A DNA stretch of 9,556 nucleotides from Alphaproteobacteria bacterium (GCA_023269645.1 JAHFPR010000066.1:1-9556), one strand, 5' to 3'; positions 1 through 7,594 are shown, numbered from the stretch's first letter. Translations and numbers: made by a program. The notes: generated from the sequence alone by a model not told the origin.

Positions 1-1
1 C

Positions 2-664
2 CGCACGGATAATCCCGCAGCCACGGTGGATGCCCCACGAAAATCTTCCCGGCTTCCAAAATACCTGACGGAAAAAGAAACCCTGCACCTGCTCGCTACG
101 GCATATGAGGATAGTTCGGAAGACGGGATACGGCTCGCGGCTCTACTGGAAATTCTCTATGCCTCCGGTATGCGGGTCTCGGAGCTTATCAGCCTGAAAA
201 CTTCCGCCGTGCAGAAAAAATCCTTGAACGGACGGGTGGTGCATTACCTCATTGTGCGCGGCAAGGGGGATAAGGAACGCATCGTGCCGCTGAACGATAC
301 AGCGGTAAAAATCCTGGGGGAATACCTTGCGTTGCGTGAAGAAAAATCCCCCTGGCTTTTCCCCTCGCGCGGTGAAAGTGGGCATCTCACCCGGCAGCGG
401 CTGGGGCAATTGCTGAAGCAACTTGCGACCAGGGCAGAGATGGATCCGGAGTGTGTTTCCCCGCACGTGCTGCGGCATTCCTTCGCCAGCCACCTGCTGG
501 GGAACGGCATGGATCTGCGCGTGTTGCAGGAACTGCTTGGCCATGCGGATATTTCTACCACACAGATTTATACGCATATCGCTGGCGATAAACTCCGGAC
601 GCTGGTAGAAACGGTGCATCCGCTGGCAAAGAAGGCCGCGCACAAAAAACTGGAGGAAATCTAA
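2..664 (+). CDS. xerD: Tyrosine recombinase XerD, 5'-truncated by the window edge
   Basis: Site-specific recombinase that, with XerC, acts at dif to resolve chromosome dimers. The reading frame is open from base 2 and the residues before the GTG at 26 (RTDNPAAT) already resemble the end of the Xer N-terminal DNA-binding domain, so the true start lies before the window. Counting from the GTG at 26, the whole catalytic domain is present: Arg50 in ASGMRVSEL, Lys80 in RGKGDKER, His147 and Arg150 in HVLRHSF, His173 in LLGHADISTTQIYTH and nucleophile Tyr182. The R150-Y182 spacing of 32 equals that of E. coli XerD (R247-Y279). The segment between Arg50 and Lys80 is about 6 residues longer than in E. 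coli XerD. The ending VETVHPLAK favours XerD over XerC. The next gene starts 3 bases after the stop, with its GGAGG (652-656) inside xerD, suggesting cotranscription. Family certain; XerD rather than XerC likely. Confidence 0.88.
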   Translation, partial: RTDNPAATVDAPRKSSRLPKYLTEKETLHLLATAYEDSSEDGIRLAALLEILYASGMRVSELISLKTSAVQKKSLNGRVVHYLIVRGKGDKERIVPLNDTAVKILGEYLALREEKSPWLFPSRGESGHLTRQRLGQLLKQLATRAEMDPECVSPHVLRHSFASHLLGNGMDLRVLQELLGHADISTTQIYTHIAGDKLRTLVETVHPLAKKAAHKKLEEI

Positions 665-667
665 GGT

Positions 668-1333
668 ATGACCGACATCGTCACCCTCCTCTCCGGCCCG
701 GAGCTTCCGCCCGCTTCCGGCGGCAAACCGAAGCAGCTCGTTATCCTGTTACACGGGCTTGGCTCGGACGGGGACGATCTCATCGGCCTCGCGCCGGAAT
801 TTGCGGAGATTTTGCCGGACGCGCAGTTCCTTTCGCCCAACGCCCCGTTCCGCTGCGATATGTCGCCGTTCGGCTACCAGTGGTTCAGCCTGCTCAGCTA
901 CGACCCCCAGGCGATGCAAAAAGGCGCGGAGCACGCCGCGCCCATCCTCAATCACTTTATTGATGCGTCGCTGGAACGCTTCAAAATGAAGGATAGCCAG
1001 CTTGCGCTCGTCGGGTTTTCACAGGGCACGATGATGTCGCTTTATGTGGGGCTGCGGCGGGCACAAGCCTGCGCGGGCATTCTGGGGTATTCCGGCGCGC
1101 TTCTCGATAGCCCGCTGAAGGAATCCGTGGTGAAATCCAGGCCGGAAATCTGCCTGGTGCACGGGATGGCGGATCCGGTTGTGCCCTTCATGGCACTGGA
1201 TAACGCCGTGCGCAACCTTGAAGCGGCAGATGTACCCGTGGAATCGCATCCGCTCTCCATGCTCGCACACGGCATTGACCAACGCTGCATCGAGATCGGG
1301 CGGAGTTTCCTGAAGCGTGTGTTCAAGAAATAA
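668..1333 (+). CDS. Carboxylesterase/phospholipase family alpha/beta hydrolase
   Basis: Predicted serine hydrolase of the phospholipase/carboxylesterase family (YpfH/acyl-protein-thioesterase-like), acting on short-chain esters, thioesters or lysophospholipids; the substrate cannot be read from sequence. The 221 residues match the usual family size. Visible motifs: oxyanion region LLHGLGSDGDD near residues 28-37, nucleophile elbow GFSQG (116-120, Ser118), HGMADPVVPF (165-174, Asp169) and AHGID (200-204, His201), completing a Ser-Asp-His triad. There is no signal peptide, so it is probably cytoplasmic. The ATG at 668 is preceded by GGAGG at 652-656 and lies 3 bases after the xerD stop, so the two are probably cotranscribed without an obvious functional link. 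A 60-bp gap follows. Confidence 0.88.
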   Translation: MTDIVTLLSGPELPPASGGKPKQLVILLHGLGSDGDDLIGLAPEFAEILPDAQFLSPNAPFRCDMSPFGYQWFSLLSYDPQAMQKGAEHAAPILNHFIDASLERFKMKDSQLALVGFSQGTMMSLYVGLRRAQACAGILGYSGALLDSPLKESVVKSRPEICLVHGMADPVVPFMALDNAVRNLEAADVPVESHPLSMLAHGIDQRCIEIGRSFLKRVFKK

Positions 1334-1350
1334 TTTCACCGCGCAAATAC

Positions 1351-1361
1351 TGTGGTAATAT
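1351..1361 (+). promoter_or_regulatory. Weak candidate extended -10 promoter for the glycosyltransferase pair
   Basis: In the short gap before the family 2 glycosyltransferase, TGGTAATAT (1353-1361) resembles an extended -10 element, with TAATAT matching four of six consensus positions. No convincing -35 box is visible; the best at 17-bp spacing, ATTTCA at 1333-1338, matches three of six. A start at 1394 would leave a leader of about 25 bases. Tentative. Confidence 0.3.
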
Positions 1362-1393
1362 AGGCACTGTCTACCCTATCCGCATATGGAAGA

Positions 1394-2362
1394 ATGATGA
1401 TAAACGCACTGCCTGAACATCCCACAATCGCCGTACTCATCCCGTGCTATAACGAGGAAATCGCCATCGGGAAAGTCGTTCGGGATTTTTGTGCCGCGCT
1501 GCCCCAGGCAGCCATTTACGTCTACGATAATAATTCGACGGATCGCACCGTGGAGGAAGCTGAAAATGCCGGTGCACTGGTGCGTCGTGAGCGGTTGCAG
1601 GGAAAAGGCAATGTCCTCCGGCGTATGTTCGCGGATGTAGAGGCAGATATTTATGTGCTGGTGGATGGGGACGATACGTATGATGCTTCGTGCGCACCCC
1701 AGTTGATCGCACATCTGATTGACGAGCGGCTGGATATGGTGAATGCCGCCCGCGAAACGGATATTCAGGCGGCTTATCGCCCCGGCCATCGGTTCGGCAA
1801 CCGTCTGTTGACAGGGCTGATTTCCTATATTTTCGGGAAGCAGGTGAGCGACATATTATCGGGGTACAGGGTGTTTTCCCGCCGGTTCGTCAAATCCTTC
1901 CCCGCGCTTTCGACAGGGTTTGAAACGGAGACAGAGCTGACCGTTCATGCGCTTGAGCTGCATATGCCGCTGGCGGAAATCAAGACTCCCTATAAGGACA
2001 GGCCGCAAGGTTCCGCAAGCAAGCTCCACACGTTTCGGGATGGTTTCCGGATACTGAAAACCATCCTCATCCTGGTAAAAAGGGAAAGACCCATGCAGCT
2101 TTTTTCTTTAATCGCGGGAATTTTCTTTCTTATCGCAATCGTGCTTTTTATCCCGCTCCTGATAACGTACCAGCAAACGGGTCTGGTTCCGCGCATCCCC
2201 ACGGCGGTGCTGGTGGCGGGCATTATGGTGCTATCGTTTTTGAGCCTGGTGTGCGGCATTATTCTGGATAGTGTCACCTGCGGCAGAAGGGAGGCAAAAC
2301 GGATATGGTATTTACGCATTCCAGTGCTTCATAACGGCAAAACCCCTTCGGATAACGCATAG
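1394..2362 (+). CDS. Family 2 glycosyltransferase, polyprenyl-phosphate sugar synthase-like, with two C-terminal membrane helices
   Basis: Likely transfers a sugar from a nucleotide donor to polyprenyl phosphate at the cytoplasmic face of the inner membrane, as in the dolichol-phosphate-mannose synthase/GtrB branch of GT2. The 322 residues contain TIAVLIPCYNEE (11-22), DNNSTD (45-50), the metal/nucleotide-binding DGDD (91-94) and LSGYRVFSRRF (155-165), all typical of this branch. Two hydrophobic segments, about 235-258 and 270-292, follow the catalytic domain, like GtrB-type membrane-anchored enzymes. Tandem ATG codons occur at 1394 and 1397; the only Shine-Dalgarno-like run, GGAAG at 1388-1392, would suit the second better. 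The downstream membrane protein starts 5 bases after the stop, so they form an operon. Which sugar is carried is unknown. Confidence 0.87.
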   Translation: MMINALPEHPTIAVLIPCYNEEIAIGKVVRDFCAALPQAAIYVYDNNSTDRTVEEAENAGALVRRERLQGKGNVLRRMFADVEADIYVLVDGDDTYDASCAPQLIAHLIDERLDMVNAARETDIQAAYRPGHRFGNRLLTGLISYIFGKQVSDILSGYRVFSRRFVKSFPALSTGFETETELTVHALELHMPLAEIKTPYKDRPQGSASKLHTFRDGFRILKTILILVKRERPMQLFSLIAGIFFLIAIVLFIPLLITYQQTGLVPRIPTAVLVAGIMVLSFLSLVCGIILDSVTCGRREAKRIWYLRIPVLHNGKTPSDNA

Positions 2363-2367
2363 CCTTC

Positions 2368-4041
2368 ATGCTTCGTAAAATATACAGGCTTTTTGATGGA
2401 GATGCAGTAAGTTTACGGCAGGTGATTACTATTTTGTTCGCCGCCAGCATTATCTTTAATCTGCGCGCGCTCACACATCAACCGCTTTTCACCCACGACG
2501 GGTATTTCCATAATCTGTTCATCGTTAATCTGGCTGAAGCGTTCCGCAACGGCCATTTTTATCCGCGCTGGTTATCGGGCATGGATGGAGGATGCGGCGA
2601 AGCATCGTTGTTTTTCTATCCTCCGCTGGCGTATTTTTTTGCCCTGCCGTTTTATATTCTTACAGGAAATGCCGGATGGGCGTTCACACTGCTTTCCATC
2701 CCCATCACCTGGCTTGCGGGGTTGGCGATGTACCGCTATCTCCGGGAGTTTGTCCTTCCGGGCGATGCACTGATCGGTGCGGTGCTGTATCTGTTCCTTC
2801 CCACGCGGGAAGCTACTTTTTATCTGGGTGGCGTGATGTCGGAATATGTAGCGTATACCGCTGTGCCGCTTCTGCTACTTTCACTCCGACGGCTTTTCCA
2901 CGGCGAAGGGCGTTATGTGTTCCTGCTGGTCGCCTCCATGAGTTTCACGCTGCTTTCAAGTGTCAGTATGACCACGATTCTTTCGCTCTTTATTCCGCTT
3001 TACGCAATCTATGAATGGCAGAACACTCGACCATCACGGCAGGAACTTCGGATAATTTTTATCCGTCTTGTCGGCGCGGGAATGCTGGCAATTCCACTTT
3101 CCGCCACACTGCTCGTGCCGTTTTACACAGAGTTCCGCAACGTACACCTCGGCAATCATTATCCGCTGCTTGATCCCGCCAAAGAATTCTTGCTGTTGTT
3201 GAGTCCATTCTGGATGCTGGCGTGGTATCTTACCTTCTCGCTGGTGATCTATTTTCTGCTGAAACTGCGCCGCGCGCCGCTGGAGCCTTCCCTGCGGCGG
3301 CAAACACGATTTCTGGGAATCCTCCTGTGCTATCTGATCTTTCTGATGACTCCCTTAAGCCTTCCGCTTTGGCTGCATTTCCCGCCTCTTCAAGCGATAC
3401 AATCGCCGGGGCGGTTTGGGTTCTGCCTTGCTTTTATCTGGGGGGTGCTTGTGGCAATATATGTAGCGCATTTCCGGGGCGGCAGCATGAAAAATATCCG
3501 GGCGGCGTGGATCATTTTTGCTGTTCTCCCCTTTTCCTATAACACTACGGATAATTTTTCTCATAAGATACTTCGGGAATATTCCGTGCGTCCATTCCAT
3601 GAATTCCTGCCCAAAGACGTGGAAATCACCCGCTGGACAGTTTCAAAGAACATCATCGAAGCGGCGGCTGATTGCCAGCAGAAAGCGCAGGTGCTGGAAG
3701 GAAAAGCCACGGTCGGCATAATCGGGTGGAAACCTTATTCTTTGGGATTCAGTATAGATGCTGATACCCCGGCCAGCATCAGGCTTGGCCAGTTTTATTA
3801 CCCCCATTGGAAAGTAACGGAGGGTGTGGCGACGATTTCCACGGATGCAACCACCGGGCAGCTTACGCTGGCAGTTCCACCGGGGAAACAGACCATCCAT
3901 CTGGCGTTCGTGCATCCTGGAATCATCGGGGTTGCAAACACTATCTCATTGATAAGTTGGAGTATAATGCTTATATTCCTCTGGAAATCACGGCATTTTT
4001 TCCGCCCGGATTTCCCTTCGCAATCCACCCCCTCCACATAG
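2368..4041 (+). CDS. Polytopic membrane protein, PTPS-related/GT-C-like (putative glycosyltransferase)
   Basis: A 557-residue inner-membrane protein with about 10-12 hydrophobic helices (for example 17-33, 82-98, 131-145, 183-213, 275-298, 315-332, 351-367, 379-390, 524-540). The first loop has THDGYFHNLFIVNLAEAFRNG (42-62) followed by FYPRWL and FFYPPLAYF, a signature of the 6-pyruvoyl-tetrahydropterin-synthase-related membrane family; despite that name these look like GT-C glycosyltransferases, with acidic residues (here Asp44) in the first extracytoplasmic loop. A soluble segment before the last helix (about 400-520) includes FYYPHWKV (476-483), as in the C-terminal beta-domain of YfhO-type proteins. 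It follows the GT2 gene by 5 bases. I infer it uses the lipid-linked sugar made by that enzyme to modify an envelope glycan or protein. Family good; reaction inferred. Confidence 0.75.
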   Translation: MLRKIYRLFDGDAVSLRQVITILFAASIIFNLRALTHQPLFTHDGYFHNLFIVNLAEAFRNGHFYPRWLSGMDGGCGEASLFFYPPLAYFFALPFYILTGNAGWAFTLLSIPITWLAGLAMYRYLREFVLPGDALIGAVLYLFLPTREATFYLGGVMSEYVAYTAVPLLLLSLRRLFHGEGRYVFLLVASMSFTLLSSVSMTTILSLFIPLYAIYEWQNTRPSRQELRIIFIRLVGAGMLAIPLSATLLVPFYTEFRNVHLGNHYPLLDPAKEFLLLLSPFWMLAWYLTFSLVIYFLLKLRRAPLEPSLRRQTRFLGILLCYLIFLMTPLSLPLWLHFPPLQAIQSPGRFGFCLAFIWGVLVAIYVAHFRGGSMKNIRAAWIIFAVLPFSYNTTDNFSHKILREYSVRPFHEFLPKDVEITRWTVSKNIIEAAADCQQKAQVLEGKATVGIIGWKPYSLGFSIDADTPASIRLGQFYYPHWKVTEGVATISTDATTGQLTLAVPPGKQTIHLAFVHPGIIGVANTISLISWSIMLIFLWKSRHFFRPDFPSQSTPST

Positions 4042-4061
4042 CCATTTTTTCATGGTATAAT
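4033..4061 (+). promoter_or_regulatory. Sigma70-type promoter for usg
   Basis: TCCACA (4033-4038, four of six matches to the -35 consensus), a 17-bp spacer, then a perfect TATAAT (4056-4061) preceded by TGG, giving an extended -10. The -35 box overlaps the last codons of the upstream membrane protein gene. Transcription would start near 4068, leaving a leader of about 30 bases before the usg GTG. Confidence 0.7.
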
Positions 4062-4099
4062 AGCCTCATAGCCAGGTAGGTTATCAAAAGGAGGTTACC

Positions 4100-4366
4100 G
4101 TGAAAGTATCGCTTGAACATCTGATAAAACATTACCGTCTTACCACCGCCGAAATTCTCTACCATATGCCTGATCACCCCAGCCTGCTGCAAACTTTCCT
4201 GTGGCAGGAACTCGACGTTACGCCGGATTTTCCCCGGCTGAACGGCTTTCTGAATTTCTGGGAACGGGCACTGGATGGCAAGCTCCACTCGGTTTCAGTG
4301 GTGCATTGCGGGATTATCAATCCCGCAGAATTTCGGTTTGCGGATAAGGAATTGTATCTGCAGTAA
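4100..4366 (+). CDS. usg: Usg family protein
   Basis: An 88-residue protein of the Usg family, short conserved alphaproteobacterial proteins of unknown function. An old database label linking Usg to tRNA pseudouridine synthase comes from a neighbouring gene elsewhere and should not be taken as its activity. The family core is clear: HYRLTTAEILYHMPDHPSLLQTFLWQELDVTPDFPRLNGFLNFW with the ending LHSVSVVH, covering essentially the whole family length. The GTG at 4100 is chosen because AAGGAGG (4088-4094) lies 5 bases upstream, an excellent ribosome-binding site. It has no membrane segment or signal peptide. Its own promoter and a following repeat element make it look monocistronic. Confidence 0.9.
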   Translation: MKVSLEHLIKHYRLTTAEILYHMPDHPSLLQTFLWQELDVTPDFPRLNGFLNFWERALDGKLHSVSVVHCGIINPAEFRFADKELYLQ

Positions 4367-4369
4367 GGC

Positions 4370-4479
4370 TCATTCCCTGAATTTTTCCGTAGGAAAAATT
4401 CTAGGGGAATCCATCTTGCCACGTATTGCGCCTTGCGATGGATCGCCCTAGAATCGCTGCGCGATTCAGGCGATGACGG
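4370..4479. repeat. Intergenic composite palindromic element, copy A
   Basis: This fills most of the 158-bp gap between usg and the next glycosyltransferase. The left half starts TCATTCC (4370-4376) and contains a perfect hairpin, GAATTTTTCC (4379-4388), loop GTA, GGAAAAATTC (4392-4401), flanked by ATTCCC/GGGAAT (4372-4377/4405-4410), ending GGAATCCAT (4406-4414). After a 23-base spacer the right half starts ATGGAT (4438-4443) and forms ATCGCC/GGCGAT (4442-4447/4469-4474) around GAATCGC, loop TGC, GCGATTC (4451-4467), ending ATGACGG (4473-4479). The same order of conserved blocks occurs at 7474-7574. Element boundaries are inferred. The first hairpin could affect usg mRNA ends but lacks a following T-run. 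Confidence 0.7.
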
Positions 4480-4524
4480 GATTGTCCTGTAAAAATCCTT
4501 CTTTAACCCTGGCCACTTCTCATC

Positions 4525-5594
4525 ATGCACATCGTCAATGCCATGTTCTCACGCGGGAAGGGCGGCATCGAGCAAGCATTCCTCGATTATTGCCGGGCAC
4601 TGGCATTCCTGGGCAATCAGGTGACCGCCGTCATCCACCCGCAGGCCGCCATCTGCGAGGCATTGTACGAAATTCCCGGCATCAGGATACAAACCATCAG
4701 CAATCATGGCCAATGGGATGTGCTGGCCGTTCTTCGCTTGCGCCTGCTGCTCCGCGCGCTTTCCCCGGATGCGGTGATTGTGCATGGGAACCGCGCGGCG
4801 ACACTGCTCCGGAAAGCCGCGCGCGGGATGTGCCCGGTGTGGGAGTCACCCATAATTACAGCCTTGGCCGCCTGCTGAAACTCAATGCTTTGTTTGCGCT
4901 CACGGGCGATTTGAAACACCACGCGCTGAAGGCAGATTTCCCCGCCACGAAGATTTATGAAGTGCCGAATATGTTATCCGGTGTCATCCTGAGTGTAAGC
5001 GAAGAATCTCCTGCGGCGGGAGATACTCCGCCGTTGGCTCAGGATGACACGCCTGTCATCGGCGCGATGGGGCGTTTCGTGAAGAAAAAGGGGTTCGATG
5101 ACTGGCTGCGCGCTCTGGCGGAATTGCAATCCCGGAATATCGCTTTCAAGGCGGTGCTCGGCGGCAGTGGCGAGGAAGAAACTAATCTCAAACAACTGGC
5201 GGAGGAGCTTCATTTAACGAACAAGGTGCATTTTTCCGGATGGGTGGAGGATAAAACATCCTTCTTTGCATCCGTGGATATTTTCTGCCTGCCCTCGCTG
5301 CATGAGCCGTTCGGCATCGTGCTGCTGGAGGCTATGGCATCTGGCATACCCTCCATTACCACCGCCACCGAAGGCCCTTCGGAAATCGCTACGGATAGAA
5401 TAAATGCACTGCTTGTGCCGAAGAATAATCCAGCGGCGATGGCGGATGCGCTTGCCACGCTGCTGCGCGATAAGCCGCTTGCCAACCAGCTTGCCCAAGG
5501 GGGGATTGAAACTATCCGCGCGCGCTATACTATGGAAAAAGTGAGCGCGACTATTGAGGAATCGCTGGTGGAGATTGTAAAACATCATGGCTGA
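4525..5594 (+). CDS. Family 4 (GT-B) glycosyltransferase, broken by a -1 frameshift near 4825 and carrying an in-frame palindromic insert
   Basis: Retaining GT4 glycosyltransferase, probably for LPS or other surface glycans. The N-terminal part is read from the ATG at 4525 and starts MHIVNAMFSRGKGGIEQAF, with the glycine-rich donor loop. It would stop at 4876-4878 after an unrelated tail. The protein continues in the third frame from about 4827 (VGVTHNYSLGRLLK). Restoring one G in GGG at 4825-4827 gives a continuous 356-residue protein of normal GT4 length. The C-terminal domain has PVIGAMGRFVKKKGFDDW and EPFGIVLLE (Glu261-x7-Glu269 in the restored numbering), the GT4 phosphate/sugar-binding signature. 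Residues about 154-176 (starting VILSVSEES, ending LAQDDT) come from the palindrome at 4981-5050 in the inter-domain linker. No clear ribosome-binding site precedes 4525. The end overlaps ygfZ by 8 bases. Either a recent pseudogene or a one-base sequence error. Confidence 0.8.
4981..5050. repeat. Palindromic element inside the GT4 reading frame
   Basis: GTGTCATCCTGAG (4981-4993) and CTCAGGATGACAC (5038-5050) are perfect 13-bp inverted arms. Between them are smaller alternative stems: ATCTCC/GGAGAT (5006-5011/5019-5024) or CGGCGG/CCGCCG. The reading frame passes through without a stop and encodes a Ser/Glu/Pro-rich peptide unlike any GT4 core segment. The block TCATCCTGAG...CTCAGGATGA resembles dispersed bacterial palindromes that, like Rickettsia palindromic elements, can sit within genes. 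It is not the same family as the TCATTCC elements at 4370, 7474 and 9499. Confidence 0.75.
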
Positions 5595-6441
5595 AGCATT
5601 TTACATACCGTTGAAAAACCGCAGCGTCATCCGGTTGAGCGGTGGTGATGCTAAAAAATTCCTCCAGGGCATTCTCACAAAGAACATGGAGAAACTGGCG
5701 GAGCATCAGGCCGTTTACGCGCTGATGCTCACGCCGCAAGGGAAATTCCTCTACGATTTCTTTATCGTGCAAACCCCGGATGCGCTGCTGCTGGATTGCG
5801 ATACGGCGAGTCTTCCGGAAATCCTCAAGCGGCTGGCGATGTATAAACTCCGCGCGGATGTGGCATTTGAGGATGTGAGCAAAGAGTATGAGGTGCTGGC
5901 ACTTCCGGGGCATTCCGAACCCGGCGAAATTCCCGGCGCGGCAAAAGTATTTCAGGGTGGAATCGCTTTCGCCGATCCCCGAACCGTCGCTATGCCTGTG
6001 CGCGCGATACTGCCGCGTAGCCAGCGGAAATCCTTGCAGGAAGCAGGGTTTTCTGAGCGCAGCATGGAAGAATATAAGAAGTTACGCATCGTGTGCTGCA
6101 TTCCGGATACCGCGCTGGATATGGTGCAGGAAAAATCCTTCCCACTGCATTTCCGCATGGATGCACTGAACGCGATTGATTTCGATAAAGGCTGTTACGT
6201 GGGGCAGGAAGTGACCACCCGCACGAAGCATCTCGGCGTTGTCCGGAAAACCATTTTTACCGTGAAGGGCGCGGGAAATGTTTTACCCGTGCCGGGAACG
6301 GCTATTATTTCGGGGGATAAAACCGTTGGTGAATTACTTTCCAGCATCGGCAATATCGGCCTGGTCATGCTGGAAAAAGAGGCGATCAGCGGAACATTGC
6401 TGGCGGGGGATGTGTTGCTGGAGCTTGTACCGATGGCCTAA
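5587..6441 (+). CDS. ygfZ: YgfZ/CAF17-type folate-binding protein
   Basis: Folate-dependent helper for maturation or repair of certain Fe-S enzymes (YgfZ in bacteria, Iba57/CAF17 in mitochondria), related in fold to the glycine-cleavage T protein. The 284 residues are of normal length. The N-terminal region [13 protein letters not shown] (25-37) with [16 protein letters not shown] (46-61) matches the family's GcvT-like start, and the hallmark motif KGCYVGQE lies at 201-208 with conserved Cys203. No signal peptide, so cytoplasmic. The ATG at 5587 overlaps the end of the glycosyltransferase gene by 8 bases, implying translational coupling or at least cotranscription. No strong ribosome-binding site is seen. 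Its stop overlaps the obgE stop on the opposite strand. Confidence 0.92.
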   Translation: MAEAFYIPLKNRSVIRLSGGDAKKFLQGILTKNMEKLAEHQAVYALMLTPQGKFLYDFFIVQTPDALLLDCDTASLPEILKRLAMYKLRADVAFEDVSKEYEVLALPGHSEPGEIPGAAKVFQGGIAFADPRTVAMPVRAILPRSQRKSLQEAGFSERSMEEYKKLRIVCCIPDTALDMVQEKSFPLHFRMDALNAIDFDKGCYVGQEVTTRTKHLGVVRKTIFTVKGAGNVLPVPGTAIISGDKTVGELLSSIGNIGLVMLEKEAISGTLLAGDVLLELVPMA

Positions 6442-7448
6442 GCAACCTCCTCCGCCTTACGGAATTTCTCCACCTCTTTCAACAGCAGACGCAAGGATTC
6501 CTTCACTCCCTGCCCCGTGACGGCCGAAATTGTCAGCACTTTTTTGCCGCTCGCTTTTTCCAGCGCGCGTTTTTTCTTCGTAATTTCTTCCTCTATTAAT
6601 GCATCACATTTATTTAATGCAACAAGCTCCTGCTTTTCAATCAACTTTTCATTATAGCACTGAAGCTCATTACGGATGATGCGATAGGATTCCACAACAT
6701 CCTCCGCCGTGCCGTCAATCAGGTGCAGCAGCACCCCGCACCGCTCGATATGCTTGAGAAAACGGTCACCAAGCCCCTGCCCCTCATGCGCACCCTCGAT
6801 CAAGCCCGGAAGATCCGCCATCACGAATTCTTTTTCATCCACATACACCACACCGAGCTGCGGCTTGAGGGTGGTGAAGGGGTAATCCGCGATTTTCGGA
6901 CGGGCGCGCGAAACCTGATTCAGGAACGTGGATTTCCCGGCATTGGGCAGGCCAACCAGCCCAGCATCGGAGAGTAGTTTCAGCTTCAGCCACACCCAGA
7001 TTTCCTCGCCCGGCCAGCCGGGAGTTTTGCGTCGCGGCGCGCGGTTCGTGGCACTTTTGAAATGCAGGTTGCCGAAGCCGCCTTCGCCGCCCTTGGCCAT
7101 AATCACACGTTGCCCCGGCTCCGTAAAATCCGCCGCAACGGTTTCGTTATCATCGAGGAGTATCTGTGTACCCACCGGAACTTTGATGATAATATCCTCT
7201 GCCGATGCGCCATCACGGTCGCTACCTTTGCCGTGTTCGCCGTTTTTCGCGCGGAAATGCTGGGTATAGCGGAAATCTATCAGTGTGTTGAGGCCGGCGA
7301 TGCTTTCAAAAATGATCGTGCCGCCGCGCCCGCCATTGCCGCCGTTCGGCCCCCCGCGCGGAATGTTCGCTTCGCGCCGGAAGCTGCAGCAGCCAGAGCC
7401 GCCATCCCCGCTGCGGATGCAGATTTTTGCTTCATCAATGAATTGCAT
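6438..7448 (-). CDS. obgE: GTPase Obg/CgtA
   Basis: Essential GTPase involved in late assembly of the large ribosomal subunit and stress control. The 336-residue protein starts [19 protein letters not shown], the standard Obg start; the frame stays open upstream to an ATG at 7529, but those 27 extra residues come from a repeat element and are not part of the family. The glycine-rich Obg fold (about 1-157, with [14 protein letters not shown]) precedes the G domain: G1 GLPNAGKST (166-174), switch I FTTL (191-194), G3 DLPG (212-215), G4 NKCD (279-282) and G5 SAV (308-310). The C-terminal extension is short. An AGGG lies about 5 bases before the ATG; a weak site. It follows rpmA and rplU on the same strand but is separated by a terminator and a repeat. 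Its TAG shares bases with the convergent ygfZ stop. Confidence 0.96.
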   Translation of the reverse strand: MQFIDEAKICIRSGDGGSGCCSFRREANIPRGGPNGGNGGRGGTIIFESIAGLNTLIDFRYTQHFRAKNGEHGKGSDRDGASAEDIIIKVPVGTQILLDDNETVAADFTEPGQRVIMAKGGEGGFGNLHFKSATNRAPRRKTPGWPGEEIWVWLKLKLLSDAGLVGLPNAGKSTFLNQVSRARPKIADYPFTTLKPQLGVVYVDEKEFVMADLPGLIEGAHEGQGLGDRFLKHIERCGVLLHLIDGTAEDVVESYRIIRNELQCYNEKLIEKQELVALNKCDALIEEEITKKKRALEKASGKKVLTISAVTGQGVKESLRLLLKEVEKFRKAEEVA

Positions 7449-7473
7449 GGTGACCCTATCAACAATCCCCCCA

Positions 7474-7574
7474 TCATTCCTGCGCCCATCTTCGTAAGAA
7501 AGAACTGGCAGGAATCCATGCTGCAACAAGCGAGCAGGTGGATAAATGGATTCTCGCCTTCGCGGGAATGACGG
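7474..7574. repeat. Intergenic composite palindromic element, copy B, upstream of obgE
   Basis: Between the obgE start and the rpmA terminator. The outer arms TCATTCC (7474-7480) and GGAATGA (7565-7571) pair; ATTCCTGC/GCAGGAAT (7476-7483/7508-7515) form a left hairpin; GAATCCAT/ATGGATTC (7512-7519/7547-7554) are also complementary. Conserved blocks in order are TCATTCC, GGAATCCAT, ATGGAT and ATGACGG, the same as in the copy at 4370-4479, with different hairpin contents. The element ends only 25 bases before the obgE ATG, so it occupies the obgE leader or promoter region. Confidence 0.75.
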
Positions 7575-7594
7575 CTGAATTATTTGCTATGATT

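Noticed and set aside
26..664. GTG at 26 as the true xerD start
   Set aside because: The frame continues upstream with residues typical of the Xer linker, and the N-terminal domain is missing; the gene is cut by the window edge.
4379..4401. Perfect 10-bp hairpin after usg as an intrinsic terminator
   Set aside because: The stem is A/T-rich and followed by CTAGGGG rather than a T-run; it fits better as one arm of the repeat element.
4473..4826. Upstream open frame (from 4473) joined to the C-terminal part of the GT4 gene
   Set aside because: Its first about 118 codons show no family similarity, while the overlapping frame from 4525 encodes a proper GT4 N-terminal domain. It is open only by chance and would give a chimeric protein.
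7449..7529. Longer obgE start at 7529
   Set aside because: The extra 27 residues are encoded largely by the palindromic element; Obg proteins start at MQFIDEAKI, here at 7448.
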